DNA of 64,000 nucleotides from Calendula officinalis (GCA_963853835.1 OY970822.1:10107501-10171500), one strand, 5' to 3'. Counted from the first letter of the stretch, positions 1 through 12,636 are shown. Notes: generated by a model from the letters alone, not told the origin. Numbers and translations: made by a program.

Positions 1-66
1 TTGGAAATCGCATTTTGTTGGGTGTAACATGATGCTCTTTTTCCTTTATTTTTTCACATTTGATTG

Positions 67-3000
67 TGTCACACCCCGCCAATAGTAGTTTGCGGAAGAA
101 CGGGCGTGCGACTATCATGAGTAAACATAGCATATGATTATCGTAAACAATAAATATTTGATAAAAAGTAATGTCACCAAAAATTAAATGTAAATAAAGT
201 AGTTAAACCAAAACATAGTTTTTGATAAAAATTTAGAGGTGACATCTTTACAATATGAAAGCTTGACTTCAATGCATGCGACTCAAAGCTTAGCTTAGAT
301 ACCTGAAAAACATAAGTAAAAGTATCAACAAAATTGTTGAGTGAATTCACAGGTTTTTAATGAGTTTAAATTGTTCCATAGTTTTTCGTATGCCATTCAT
401 GGCAAAAATAGTTTGCTGATATAAAACGTTTAACAATAATATGCTAAAAAAACAGTAGTAGGAGTAATCGTTTTCGTATGCCATCGTTGGCAAAAATAGT
501 GTGATGGTAACAATGTTAAAAACGACCTGCTCCGAGAGCAGTAGTACGACATAAATCGCGATAATATAAACAATAGTTTTCGTATGCCATAATCGGCAAA
601 AATATAGTGTGATGATATAAAATGTTAAAAATAGTCTGCTCAAAAGCAGTAGTAGAAACAATAGTTTTAGTATGCCATCATTGGCAAAAATAGTGTGATG
701 ATATAAACGTTAAAATGACCTGCTCCGAGAACAGGGGCACGATAAAATCGCAAGAAGAAACATGTGACGGTGATCCCCCAAAAGGTTAGCTATACCCTTT
801 TGAGTTAAAATCTCGACCCTAAGTCCATAACCAAAAAAACAACTCTAAACGCATTTCCAATCTGGATATACACTCCTCGTGGTTCGATAAACATCGATAA
901 TAACTGATCAATAACGTGTGGGAGGGTGAGTCTCAGCCAATAGTACTATCTGCATATCCAGGGCCTAGTCGCAACTAGCTAATGATTATGGTATGTAAGC
1001 ATATACGCACTTCCATGCACTACATCTAAACCTAGTCCGAGATAATGATTCGTTGTCAAGTTTCCAAAAGTAGTTTCATCACAAATAATCGTAGACAGTA
1101 ATAGTTTATATGGTTTTCACCCCAATAGTGAAATAGTTAAAACTATAGTAGTAAAAGAGAGGTTGTGAACTTATAGTTACAAATAGTTTTATAAAAATAG
1201 TTATGTTTTTCACCCCAAAGTTGTAAAAAAATAAATAAAATGCGGTAAAAAGTGGGGCTGTGAACTCACCTGATGCAATGTTAGCCAAAGTGTAGATAAT
1301 AACGTGTTTTCCAACCAAATGATCCTAGCGTCCTAAACGCATAGAAATAATTAAATGAGTGACGGCCCAAATAACCCGTCTATGCTAAGTGATACAAAAT
1401 GATTCCCTAATAGAGACATTTGACTCGAGCGATACGTTGGTGACATTGATGGACTGAGCTCGTATTTAAACTATAGAAGTTTTGAAACGATTTACGTAAT
1501 GGCTGAACAATAATGGGTAGTTAGACTTCTGATAATTATTTAAAATTAAATAAGTTTATAAATAATTATTAAATAATAGATAGTTCTTGAAATTATTTAT
1601 TTACATAAAATAAATAAATAAAGATATTAAATAATTAAAATGTTTTAAAATGAATATGACTTCAATAGCTAAATAAATAGATTGCTGAAAAAGGGTCTGC
1701 TGGGTTTGACACTAAAACGAATATAGTTTTTAACAGATACTGGGCTCGAGGTTGTATTGGACTAGAGAGAATCGGCTGGGTTTCAAAAACTTAATGGGTT
1801 AAAATCTTGTGTCTGCTGTGCCGAAAGCTGACATTAGGCTAGAGATTTATTTGGGCTAACACTTCTGTTGGACTCGACACACAACAACAAAGAAAAAGCA
1901 GTCACCGGCCGTTGCCGGCGGAGGATCTACGACGCCATTGAAGACAACTACGGACACAACCGTCAGGCGAAGGGGCTCATACACCGACGACCGCGGCGAC
2001 GGTGAAACCAGGACACACACACACCAACACAGGTTCATGCACAGCACACAGTTGTGTGTGTTTTGCCGGCCAAATAAACAAGAGATAGAGACGAGGTTCC
2101 AGGGACGTCCATCACCAACGTATTCATTCGAACTCAGAATCAAAAAAAGAGAGAGAGAGAGATAGAGATTGTTAACCTTTAAAGTTAAGGAGAGAGAGAC
2201 GTTGGAAAAGATGTTTGCCGGAGATGTTGCTTCCTGCGATCGTCGGCCACCTGTGTTCGCCGGAAAAACGTAGAGATGATGGTGTTCACTGTTTGCAACA
2301 GGAGGAAGGGAGATGTTGGATGCTGGTTCGTTACAAGAGATCGAGACCGAGAAATATGGTGTGATATTTGCCGGAATTGCGCCGCCGGAGATAGGTTGAA
2401 TAGGGTTTAATAGGTGTGGGTTTTTCTGGTTTCCAAACGTGAGAGAGAGAATTGAGTTGTGGTTTTTTTTCTTGTTACTTTTCATGGAGACAAACGAGAG
2501 TGTGAGAGATGCATATGGTTTTCAATTTACAACTTGATTGGTTATTAATTTGATTAATTAAATGTGATGCTTAATTGTCTCATTACTGCAAGATCGGATA
2601 GTTTGTTTAAAGAGTGGGGTAATCGACGGAGGGGATGGGTTACGAACGTGGAGGTTTGACCGTGTAAAATAAAGAGGGAAGTCGATGAGTTTGATGGAAC
2701 ATGATAAAAAAAACGTGAGGGGTATAAATAATAAAGAAAATTTAAGATATAATCAATTTCTCCAAGAAAACGTATACATTTCGAAAAATGAATTTAATTC
2801 CATTAATATAGTTTACTAATAGAATCTTTGGCCCATATAGACACTGTACAATTGACTCGTAAAATAATTTAAACCTCGCTTTTCAATAGTTTATTTCCTG
2901 ATATTAACTTATTGTTTTTGATGATGATTTTATTGTTTTTAGTATTTTCGTATCATATTGAGTATTTATTTGTTAGTACTTGTTTATATAATCACGCATG

Positions 3001-3312
3001 ATATTTCGTGTTTATTTTTGGTACCGGTTCACTTGTTTGAGCAAATGCTTCATTATGAAATATAAAATATATATTTTTGGTTCGGTTTAAGTTTACGCTG
3101 AGTCACCAACTCGCTAAATGTATGGTTCTAACTATAGGAGACACAACCAAACTGATGCGTGTCTAATGATGACGTGAACAAACAACACAAATTGTATGGT
3201 TCATGTTAGACTTAAATGCAAAAATGAATGCTTTTAAATGAGATAATTGTACTCAGACAAAGTGGGTTACAATAATTGTCGGGTTAAATCTTCGATTTTG
3301 AGGGTTGTCACA
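67..3312. mobile_element. Solo LTR, about 3.2 kb, probably Ty3/gypsy
   Basis: The segment begins TGTCACACCCC and ends GGGTTGTCACA, and is flanked on both sides by the 5-bp direct repeat GATTG (62-66 and 3313-3317). TG...CA ends plus a 5-bp target duplication are the signature of an integrated LTR. No gag or pol lies between the ends and no second LTR copy is present, so this looks like a solo LTR left by LTR-LTR recombination. A length near 3.2 kb fits long-LTR gypsy lineages such as Tekay. The minus strand starts TGTGACAACCC, and a stretch around 1860-2490 reads like a CT-rich transcribed leader on that strand, so minus orientation is favoured but not proven. A GA run sits at about 2149-2163. 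Confidence 0.75.
383..760. repeat. Four-copy tandem repeat inside the solo LTR
   Basis: Four diverged units start near 383, 471, 577 and 664, each opening with TTTT(C/A)GTATGCCAT and GGCAAAAATA, then a GTGATGATATAA-like stretch and a CTGCTC...AGCAG segment. Unit length varies from about 87 to 106 bp because of small indels. Tandem arrays of this kind are common in regulatory parts of long LTRs; no function can be read from the sequence. Confidence 0.75.
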
Positions 3313-3317
3313 GATTG

Positions 3318-3689
3318 TAACCTCCACAAGGACAGGCACAATATTAAGTCATTTTCACTCCAAATGAATAGAACTTTTGAGGGTTTGGCTGTTATGTTGG
3401 AATTTACTCTATTCAATTAAATGGTATTGGACCATTGGTATTCCGAGGTCAAAATTTCAATCTTTTTGACCAAGGCTTTTTATATGGTACTAGAAGAGTA
3501 TTCGCGTAATACCACGACGAATATCTTTTAACTATATTTTGCAGCAATCAGTTGATGGATGGTAGTGGCTAAATAAGAAGTGTAATAACTAAAACTTAAG
3601 AAATACTGATTTAGAAAGTTACTAAAATACGACATTTACAAACGCCTTTCTAAAGTCCAATGTTGTATAGCTGGACTAAAATGCACTCA
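3318..3689. other. Intergenic, nothing recognised
   Basis: AT-rich sequence between the target duplication of the solo LTR and the GH3-derived inverted repeat. I see no open frame, repeat or RNA gene in it. Confidence 0.4.
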
Positions 3690-4705
3690 AATAACCATAG
3701 AATCAAGGAGTTCCATGATCGGTACACATCGTGGAACCTTGTATTGGTTAACCGAAGCACCTCTTGAGATCGCGCAATCCATCAACTCTTCAAATGTTCT
3801 GTTTTTTACTATTCGAATTTCTAGTGGACCAATCGGCAACCTAGTTTAAAGATTCCTCCATTGCCAAAAATCATTGTTCTAACACGTCATCAGTGAGATT
3901 GTGTTTAGTGGAGATCACGAGCTCCTACTCTTTTCCCAGCTCCAAATCATCAAGATCTAGAAGATGAGGTGGCGAATCACGTGAGATTGTGATCGGGTTT
4001 GATGTGCCATGTGGGATGAACTCGAAGTAACCTATGTTTGGCATGATGGTGTAATAAACCTTTGATGGTTTAACCATCCGGGTTAAATTCAGCCCAATGT
4101 AACATTCCTAAGTAGCATAAATTGCACACGTTTTCGGTAAATTACCACTGTAATAATCGAGAATTGGAAAATATTTGGGCCATCGCGCCCGTAACAATAA
4201 CGTCAAGGTACTTGGTTTTGGGCCAAATTCGAGTAATAGTTCCCTCCCAATTCCCATCACAACATTCTTCTCTAATAAACCGGGCCAGGTCCGGGCTTGT
4301 TTTCAGAATATTTGAAACACATTCCCGAATTGCCGGGTCGGTTATTTTCGGGCTCAAGTTCCCCGATTCGATATCGAGAGCGAGTTGTTGCCAGTTGAGT
4401 TGGAGAAACTTGATGGCCCGAACGAGCCCAGAGGCAAAAACAGCTCTGTATCATAAAACTTCTTCATGGTACACGAGCCCGCATAACATTTGAGAGACGT
4501 GCTTTGGAAAGCATCAACACATAAAATTGTTTCATTTGGGCTAGTGTACACGTTGTACGGGTCAAATGGTCGGATTATGAACTGTTTGCTTTTGTAGCAA
4601 CTTGTTAAAATGGTTCGGTCCACCAAACCACTTGGGGTTTACACTTGCGCCTTGATAGTTGATAACAAGTGTAAGCCTGCCTTTGTCTAGACCAGGATCA
4701 TACCT
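3690..4705 (-). pseudogene. GH3 (acyl acid-amido synthetase) pseudogene fragment, left arm of inverted repeat
   Basis: Read on the minus strand, this carries the C-terminal half of a GH3 auxin/jasmonate amido synthetase. Blocks resemble YNVYTSPNETILC, ITDPAIRECVSNIL, ARFIREEC, NWEGTITRIWPKTKYLDV and VTGAMAQ. Further blocks resemble FIPH..SNPITISRDSPPH and the terminal EELMD..ISRGASVNQYKVPRC segment. GH3 enzymes conjugate amino acids to hormones in the cytosol. The copy is dead: it has several stops and frameshifts, and the middle of the C-terminal half is missing, with a TAG right after the LELGKE-like block joined to the LTDDVLEQ block. The first about 180 bp on this strand (4526-4705), ending at a splice-acceptor-like TGTGGCAG near 4705, is not shared with the right arm and part of it is unrecognised. 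Confidence 0.75.
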
Positions 4706-4884
4706 GCCACAAAAAACAACAATAGTTTTTCAGTAATTAAGAAACTTGCATAATTATGTACAAATCGATCATATTTTTTATGATCTTTCCGCATGCATGT
4801 ATTAAAAATGTGATTTTTTTACATACAGATTCATGAAAGGCATGAGAAGGCTGTAGACCTTTTGACCAAATGAAATAATTTTAT

Positions 4885-5770
4885 ACGCTGATGCATGCTT
4901 TCCAAAGCATGTACTCTCAAATGCTATGCGGGCTCGTGTAGTGTGAAGAAGTTATACGATGTGGAGTTGTTTTTGCCTCCGGGCTTGTTCGGGCCATCAA
5001 GTTTCTCCAACTCAACTGGCAACAACTCGCCCTAGTTACTGAAGCGGGGAACTTGAGCCCGAAAATAACCGACCCGGCAATTCGGGAATGTGTTTCAAAT
5101 ATTCTGAAACCAAGCCCGAACCTGGCCCGGTTCATTAGAGAAGAATGTTGCATGTGATGGGAATTGGGAGTGAGTTATTACTCGAATTTGGCCCAACACC
5201 AACTACCTTGACGTTATTGTTACTGGCGCGATGGCCCCAGTACATTCTGATTCTCGATTATTACAGAGGTAATTTACCGAAAACGTGTACAATGTATGCT
5301 TCTTCAGAGTGTTATTTCGGGCTGAATTTAACCCCGATGGTTAAACAATCTGAGGTTAGTTACACCATCATGCCATACATGGGTTACTTCGAGTTCATCC
5401 CACACGACCCATCAAACCCGATCACGATCTCACGTGATTCGCCACCTCATCTTCTAGATCTTGCTGATTTGGAGCTGGGAAAAGAGTAGGAGCTCGTGAT
5501 CTCCACTAAACACAATCTCACTGATGACGTGTTAGAACAATGTTGTTTGGCAATGGAGGAATCTTTGAACTCGGTTTATCGACAAAGACGGGTTGCCGAT
5601 AACTCGATTGTTCCATTAGAAATTCGAATCGTGATAACGGAACATTCGAAGAGTTAATGGATTACACGATCTCGAGAGGTGCCTCGGTTAACAAATACAA
5701 GGTTCCACGATGTGTAAGTTTCACACCAATCATGGAACTCTTCGATTCTAAGGTCATTTCAGTGCTTTAT
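4885..5770 (+). pseudogene. GH3 pseudogene fragment, right arm of inverted repeat
   Basis: Plus-strand copy of the same GH3 C-terminal region, starting near GATGCATGCTTTCCAAAGCA and ending at the KVPRCVSFTPIMELFDS-like block. The best-preserved run (about 5145-5489) contains MYASSECYFGLNL and EVSYTIMPYMGYFEFIPHDP, both typical of GH3 proteins. It shares with the left arm the same internal deletion and the same TAG at the junction (about 5487), so the fragment was already a deleted pseudogene when it was duplicated. The two arms face away from a spacer of about 360 bp (4526-4884), and a transcript across both would fold back on itself. It cannot encode an enzyme. Confidence 0.75.
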
Positions 5771-6424
5771 ATATAACATTCTTATACGCATACACATACC
5801 TATTAATGACTCAAATTTTCCCTATAATATTACACACGTTTTCATTGTGTTAAAATTAAGTTAATTTTCCCTTTCATATATGTTTGAAACATGTATATTA
5901 AAATTCAAATGACTTCTATATCTTAAACTAAATATATTATTAATATTAACTAATTATATAACGACCTATAAAATTCCATGAGAGTCAAAGGACGTAAACA
6001 TAAATAAATTTGGTTTAAAACGGCTAAAAAAACCGCTATTGCTATTGGACGACTAGTTCGGCCATTTTGATTTCGGAAAATTCTCATACCAAGGTTAATT
6101 AAGCGGTTTGGTCAAGAATTTATGTGTAAACCGGGCAAACTGAAATATGGACATACTTAGATGATATTGTTGTACAAAGAGTCGTCAAAAGTTTTATTTT
6201 CTTTAATATTGAAGTTAGATGATATTGTTTTAATGGCCCATGCAAGTTAATATGTATTGTCAATTCGTTGATCTATTTTAGTTTATATAATGTATCACTT
6301 TTACTTAGAAAGATATATACTTGACAAGATATATGAAAACTATAAGCACACTAGTACATTTATTACTTAGGTAATATGTCTTTCACCTTTTCATCAAGTT
6401 GTCCGCTATATGCTAAATTATGTG
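5771..6424. other. Intergenic, nothing recognised
   Basis: AT-rich sequence between the GH3 inverted repeat and the hAT element. I see no supported gene, RNA or repeat here. Confidence 0.4.
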
Positions 6425-6432
6425 GTATGGAG

Positions 6433-7076
6433 TAGGGGTGTGTATAAAAACCGGAAAACCGGAACCGAACTGGCACCGAACCGGAACCAGCACCGAACCG
6501 AACCGGAACCGGCTTAACCGGTCCGGTTTCCGGTTCTTAGTTTTGATCATAAATAACAAACCGGGTTTACCGGTTCCGGTCCCGGTTCGGTTCTGGTCTT
6601 TACAGTTTGGAACCGGCAATTTAAAAAGCTTTTTTTGTAGGGTATATTGTCACCATTTTAATGGCCCATTCATACCATAATTACTGCCGATTTCCATTCC
6701 AATGCCGTCTATATTAGTTATGACGTTTAATGTGTTTAAAACACAATGTTTTTTGTTGATTATATGTTAGTTACTGTTGACTATATAAGATATATGATTT
6801 TTGTATCTCATAATTTATATGTGTATCAGCTAAACACTGCATCAACAAACTGCAGCAAAAAAGAAACAAATCACAGGGAAAAATAGCAAAAAAAGCCACG
6901 GAAAAAAGCCACAAAAACTAGACGGGTTTACCGGTTCTGGAACCGCCTGAGCCCGACCCGAACCGGAACCGGTTATACCGGTCCGGTTCTCGGTCTTAGG
7001 ATTTTCATTTTTCGGGCAACCGGGTTTACCGGTTCCGGTCCGGTTCGGTCCGATTCCGGAACCGAACACACCCCTA
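6433..7076. mobile_element. Small non-autonomous hAT element (MITE-like)
   Basis: The 644-bp element has perfect 11-bp terminal inverted repeats, TAGGGGTGTGT and ACACACCCCTA, and is flanked by a perfect 8-bp direct repeat GTATGGAG (6425-6432 and 7077-7084). Eight-base duplications and (C/T)AGGGGTG ends are hallmarks of the hAT superfamily. There is no transposase. Each end carries a block of about 150 bp of CCGG/AACC-rich sequence (6445-6615 and 6918-7062). The blocks are direct repeats of one another, and each is internally near-palindromic around AACCGGTTCCGG-type units; such subterminal arrays are typical transposase binding regions. Open frames inside are by-products of these repeats. Confidence 0.88.
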
Positions 7077-7084
7077 GTATGGAG

Positions 7085-7449
7085 ATGATGTGGAATGTTT
7101 ACACGATGTGGTTGAAAGAGGAGCACTACCCCCTCACGGCGTTGCGTGGTGGTCTCGTGGTAGCATGGTGGCCATGGCCACGGATATTCAATAAAGTGGT
7201 TGTGAGAGGAAATTCAGAATTTTGGTGGGGGCTGTATATTTGGGCTGGTGTATTGCTGGTTAAAAAATCTTTTGATGTAATTGAATTGCTAGTATCTTGC
7301 TAGTTTTAGTTTTTTAATAAAAGTTTTGGTGGGAGTCCTCGGGAGGGTGATGACATTGCCGAAGCTCGATCTGTTATCTCCTTTCTGTTATTCAAACGAA
7401 ATAATTAAACTAACATTATTTGAAAAATAACTAGAAGTAAAAAAAGGTG
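7085..7449. other. Intergenic, unassigned
   Basis: Between the hAT element and the Ale-like copia element. A short plus-strand frame (7079-7303, 74 codons) starts in the target duplication and resembles nothing I recognise, so I do not call it a gene. Confidence 0.3.
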
Positions 7450-7454
7450 GTATT

Positions 7455-7767
7455 TGTTATAAATTAGATATGATTATGACCCTATTAGCACTTCATCAAA
7501 GAACTTGATACATCTATAACAAGAACATAAGATGAAGAACAATAACTAGAGAGAAGAGAGGAAGAGAAGTATGTAAACACTTATGAAAGTGTTAAGGTGC
7601 CTTTTATTCATCCATCTCATGGGGTATTTATACTAAAAGTTTTACCCTTGAATTACATGTACATACAAATGAAAGGTAAATAAGTAGACATAGATTTGAT
7701 GGAGAAGACATGAAGGGTTGAAAATGTGGCAATCCATTTAATGGCTTTGTCTTGCATATTCATAATA
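7455..7767 (-). repeat. 3' LTR of the Ale-like copia element
   Basis: 313 bp. On the coding strand it begins TATTATGAATATGC and ends TTTATAACA. The start is fixed by the adjoining polypurine tract (CCAAGGGGGAG just inside, 7768-7778) and by the outer GTATT duplication, so the LTR starts with TA rather than TG. Confidence 0.88.
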
Positions 7768-7913
7768 CTCCCCCTTGGATGGCACATTTTCCAACTACTA
7801 CTGCCTCGTTAAAAACCTTTGCTAAAGAAAACACAGTGGGAAAAAAACTTTAGCGAAGGGAAAAAGAGTGCAGTGTATAGTTTACTCCCCCTCATTTATG
7901 TAATCACTATTCT

Positions 7914-10900
7914 TCACATGCTATGCACATGTCGCATTCCGATACCCGATACATGCTTTCTAAAGATTGCATTGGGAAGTGCCTTCGTGAAAAGATCTGC
8001 TGCATTGTTACTGGATTGAACATACTTTATCTCAACTTCATGATTCTTTATAAGCTCTTGAGTGTATTCGGAAAACTTTGGAGGAATATGTTTTGTCCTG
8101 TCGCTCTTGATATATCCTTCTTTCATTTGATTAACACATGCCGCGTTATCTTCATATATTAAAGTTGGGACTTTATCTTTATCCAGTCCACATAAAGTTA
8201 GTATGAGTTGCGTCATTGATCTTAACCATGCACATTCTCTGCTTGCTTCATTTAGTGCTATTACTTCAGCATGATTTGAAGATGTGGCAACAAGTGTTTG
8301 CTTTTGAGAACGCCAAGAAATTGCAGTACCTCCATTCATGAAGACATATCCAGTTTGAGATCTTGCTTTATGAGGATCAGACAAATACCTTGCACTGCAT
8401 AACCAATCAATCCTTGTTTTGAATCATTAGGATAAAGTAATCCTAAGTCACTAGTTCCTCGAAGGTATCGAAATATGTGCTTGATCCCGTTCCAATGCCT
8501 TTTTGTCGGTGATGAACCGAACCTTGCTAATAAGTTTACAGCAAAAGAAATGTCAGGTCTGGTACAATTAGTAAGATAGATTAGGGCACCTATTGCATTA
8601 AGGTATGGTACTTCTGGACCAAGAACCTCCTCATTTTCTTCGCATGGGCGAAATGGATCTTTGTCAATATTTAGTGATCTAACAACCATTGGAGTACTTA
8701 AAGATTTGGCTTCGTTCATATTGAAACGCTTCAAGATCTTTTCTGTATAATTCGATTGATGTACAAGTATTCCATTAGGCAAATGTTCAATTTGTAATCC
8801 AAGACAATACTTGGTTTTCCCAAGATCTTTCATTTCAAATTCTTTCTTTAAAAGTTCAATAACTTCAAGAATTTCTTTATTCGTTCCAATGATGTTTAGA
8901 TCATCAACATATACAACTATGATCACATATCCAGATGTTGTTCTTTTAATAAATACGCATGGACAAATAGTATTATTTTTGTAACCTTTACTTGTCAAGT
9001 AATCGCTTAAACGATTATACCACATGCGTCCAGATTGTTTTAACCCATATAAAGATCTTTGTAGTTTAATTGAATACATTTCTTTAGGTTTTGTATTCAA
9101 TGTTTCAGGCATTTTAAATCCTTCAGGAATTTTCATATATATATATATCACTATCAAGTGATCCATATAAGTAAGCAGTAACAACATCCATAAGACGCAT
9201 CTCTAACTTTTTAGAGACTGCAAGGCTGATTAAATACCTAAAAGTGATTGCATCCATAACTGGAGAATATGTTTCCTCATAATCAATTCCAGGTCGTTGA
9301 GAAAAACCTTGTGCTACAAGTCTAGCTTTGTATCTTACAATTTCGTCTTTTTCATTTCTTTTTCGAACAAAAATTCATCTATACCCTAATGGTTTCACAA
9401 CTCCAGGTGTCATAATAATAGGTCCAAATACCTTTCTCTTGTTGAGAGAATTCAGTTCAGCTTGTATAGCTTCTTTCCATTTAACCCAATCATGTCTATT
9501 TTAACATTCATTAACAGATTGTGGTTCAGAATCATCATTCATAATATCACATGCGACAGCATAAGAAAATTTCTCATCAATATTTTCTATAGCATTACTT
9601 TCCTCAACCGGAGGATTGTCTTGTGTTTCTTCAGGAACACTTTCCTCATGATCAATTGCATTTTCTGCTGGTTTTCTTTTTCGAGGATTTTTATCCTTTG
9701 AACCAATTGGTCTTCCACGCTTCAAGCGTGTCTTAGATTCTTGAGTGACTTTATCATCAGATTGCCTATTTGGAATTTCAATTCGAGCTGGAGTATTAAC
9801 GGCTGGTATATATGATTTAGTCACTCTTTTTGTATCAGTAAATGCATCTGGCAATTGCTTAGCTATTTCTTGGAAATGCATTATCTTTTGAACTTCAGTT
9901 TCACATTGTTTTGTGCGAGGATCAAGATATGACAAAGAAGGTTCATTCCATGAGACATCCTTTTCTTGGTTTTTCGTTTCTGCACCTAATGGTGGAAAAA
10001 CTGATTCATTGAATTGACAATCAGCAAGACGTGTTGTTAAAAGATCACCTGTTAAAGGTTCAAGATATCTTATAATAGACTTTGTCTCATATCCAACATA
10101 TATACCCAACCTTCTTTGGGGACCCATCTTTGTACATTGTGGTGGTGCAATAGGAAGGTATACGGCACATCCAAATATTCTAAGATGAGAAATATTTGGT
10201 TCTTGACCAAAAGCAAGTTGTAAGGGAGAGTATGCATTATATGAACTTGGCCTTATGCGAATTAATGATGCAGCATGTAATATTGCATGACCCCATATGG
10301 AAACAAGAAGTTTGGTTTGCATTATCAATGGTCTAGCTATTAGTTGTAGACGTTTAATTAATGATTCAGCTAAACCATTTTGTGTGTGTACATGAGCTAC
10401 TGGATGTTCAACAATAATCCCTAGAGACATGCAATAGTCACTAAATGCTTAGCAAGTAAATTCATCAGCATTGTCCAGTCTTACTCTTTTGACTGTATAA
10501 TCAGGGAAATGTGCTCTAAGTTTAATGATTTGAGCAAGAAATTTTGCAAATGCCATATTACGAGATGATAATAGGCAAACATGAGACCATTTGCTAGATG
10601 CATCTATCAAGACCATAAAGTATCTAAATGGTCCAGATGGTGGATGAATTGGTCCACATATATCACCTTGAATTCTTTCAAGAAATCTAGGTGATTCCTT
10701 GTCAACTTTCATCGGTGAAGGTCTTATAATTAATTTTCCAAGGGAACAAGACGTACATGGTTTCATATTACTTGTTTGAGGGAACTTCTGGTCCTTCAAT
10801 GGATGACCATGTGTATTCTCAATTATTCTTCGCATCATTGTTAATCCTGGATGACCTAACCTGTCATGCCATAAACTAAATATCCAAGGATCACAATGTT

Positions 10901-11384
10901 TTTCTTTAACCACCATATTTGATTCTACTTTATTTATATATGTATGGTGTAAATTGGAATCAAATTTTGGTAGTTTCTCCAACACTCGATTGTCATTTAT
11001 AATAAGCATAAATTTCTTATTATCTATTGTTTTGGTTTGCGTGTCATATCCGTTAAGATATATATCACCAAAACTCAATAGATTTCTGCTTGACTTTGGA
11101 GAAAATAAGGCATTATCTATTTGGAATTTTGTACCATTAGGTAATATGAAATCAGCTTTTCCCGTTCCCTCAATCAAGTCTACAGGACCCGATATAGTAC
11201 GTATTGAACCCTTTGTTGGGTTTATTTTGGAGAAGTATTTCTTTGATTTCAAGATAGTATGTGTAGTACCACTATCTGCTATTAAAAGATCTCCAATATT
11301 TCCTTGATGTTGTGCTCCATTTGAACTCATATTGAACTTCACATATGAAAAACAAATAATGAGGTTATTATAAAGAAACTTCAT
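7914..11384 (-). pseudogene. copia pol (protease-integrase-RT-RNase H), multiply broken
   Basis: On the minus strand in order: aspartic protease (DSGTTHTIL, about 11280), integrase zinc-binding and core domains (WHDRLGHPG, CTSCSLGK, GDICGPIHPP, near 10900-10450), then the rest of integrase, reverse transcriptase (SLYGLKQSGRMWYNRL and VVYVDDLNIIG, about 9060-8890), and RNase H with a tail resembling DLFTKALP. The pieces sit in separate frames: 11384-10449, 10430-9501, 9187-8336 and 8384-7914. A stop near 10448 interrupts integrase, a stop near 9377 precedes the RT core, and frameshifts lie near an AT dinucleotide run at 9137-9150 and near 8380. It is a relic that cannot make a full polyprotein. 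Confidence 0.85.
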
Positions 11385-11569
11385 TTATTGAAGGAAAATA
11401 TATTACATAACACAGACTTCATTTGCTGAAAGGAAATATATTACATAAGACACACTTTATTTGCTGAAAGGAAATATATTACATACGACAGACTTCATTT
11501 GCTGAAGGGAAATATATCACATAAGACAGAAAGCAAGTAAAAACAGGCTACAACAAACCACTGATTTCC

Positions 11570-12636
11570 TTAATCAATGTCTTCCATGTCATTGCAGAAA
11601 TCGAGAGTACTGAGATTGGTAATATCATCAATGTTGAATTCCATGTTGTTAGTTTCAACATTATCAACGAGATTTACTTCTTTTCCCTTTCCTTTGAGGG
11701 AAGCTTGGTAGAGTTCACATAGATGTGCAGGTGTGCGGCATGTCCTAGACCAATGGTCTGCGCAACCACATCTATAACAACAACTCTCAGCATTCTTTGA
11801 TTTACCAGCATCATACATTGCCCCTTTGGCTTTATCTTGTGTTTGGACATTGTTCTTTTAGTGGCATTATAATCATTATTTTTATAAACACGACCACGAC
11901 CACGATTATAATAATTGCCTTTTCCACGACCATTGTTATGGTTTGGGTTTCGATTAAAATGCCCACGGCCTCGTCCATAACCACGACCACGTCCTCGTCC
12001 GCGTGTATTGTTTCTAGGACCATCAGTATTAGTAGCATTTGCTTCAGGAATTGCTACTGATCCCGTTGGACGAGATTCATGGTTTTTCATTAAGAGCTCA
12101 TTATTTTGCTCTGCAACAAGGAGACAAGTATTCAGTTCAAAATACCTCTTGAACTTTTGCAATCGATATTGTTGCATTAAGTTAATGTTTGATGCATGGA
12201 ATGTAGAGTATGTTTTCTCCAACATATCTTCGTCAGTAATCGTTTGCCCACAAAATTTAAGTTGGCAACAGATTCTGAACAAAGCAGAGTTATACTCAGT
12301 TACTTTTTTAAAGTCCTGGAACCTCAGATTTCGCCATTCATCTTTGGCACTTGGAAGTATAACTTCCTTTTGATGATCAAATCTTTCCTTTAAAGACATC
12401 CAAAGAACACATGGATCAGTGACATCAAGATATTCAAATTTTAACATGTCATCAATGTGTTTACGAAGAAACACTTGTTCCTTTGCCTTGTCTTGGGATG
12501 AGCATTCATTGTTTTCATTTATAGTTTCATGAATGCCCATCGATTCAAGAATTAGTAAAACATCGATGGTCCATTGCATATAGTTTTTCCCAGTAACTTC
12601 AAGTGCAGCTAGCTCACGCTTTACAATACTAGACAT
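11570..12636 (-). pseudogene. copia gag (capsid/nucleocapsid), frameshifted
   Basis: Gag forms the virus-like particle that packages the element RNA. The frame starts at the ATG at 12636 (MSSIVKREL...); a longer frame opens 10 codons upstream. The N-terminal part shows the UBN2-type gag pattern (TGKNYMQW, LWMSLKERFDHQK, CQLKFCGQ). A GRGRGRGYGRGRG run of about 50 residues follows. The zinc knuckle CYRCGCADHWSRTC is read only in a different frame (11570-11818), so a frameshift near 11835-11870 splits capsid from nucleocapsid. The gene is therefore inactive as written. It is followed downstream by the protease/integrase region in its own broken frames. Confidence 0.8.

Noticed and set aside
1856..2485. 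209-codon minus-strand frame in the solo LTR
   Set aside because: Low-complexity CT/SL-rich translation with no domain; it lies in the probable transcribed leader of an LTR.
4122..4626. Both-strand frames in the GH3 left arm as separate genes
   Set aside because: They are fragments or antisense shadows of the GH3 pseudogene.
7079..7303. 74-codon plus-strand frame after the hAT element
   Set aside because: Starts in the target duplication and resembles no protein; no splice or promoter support.
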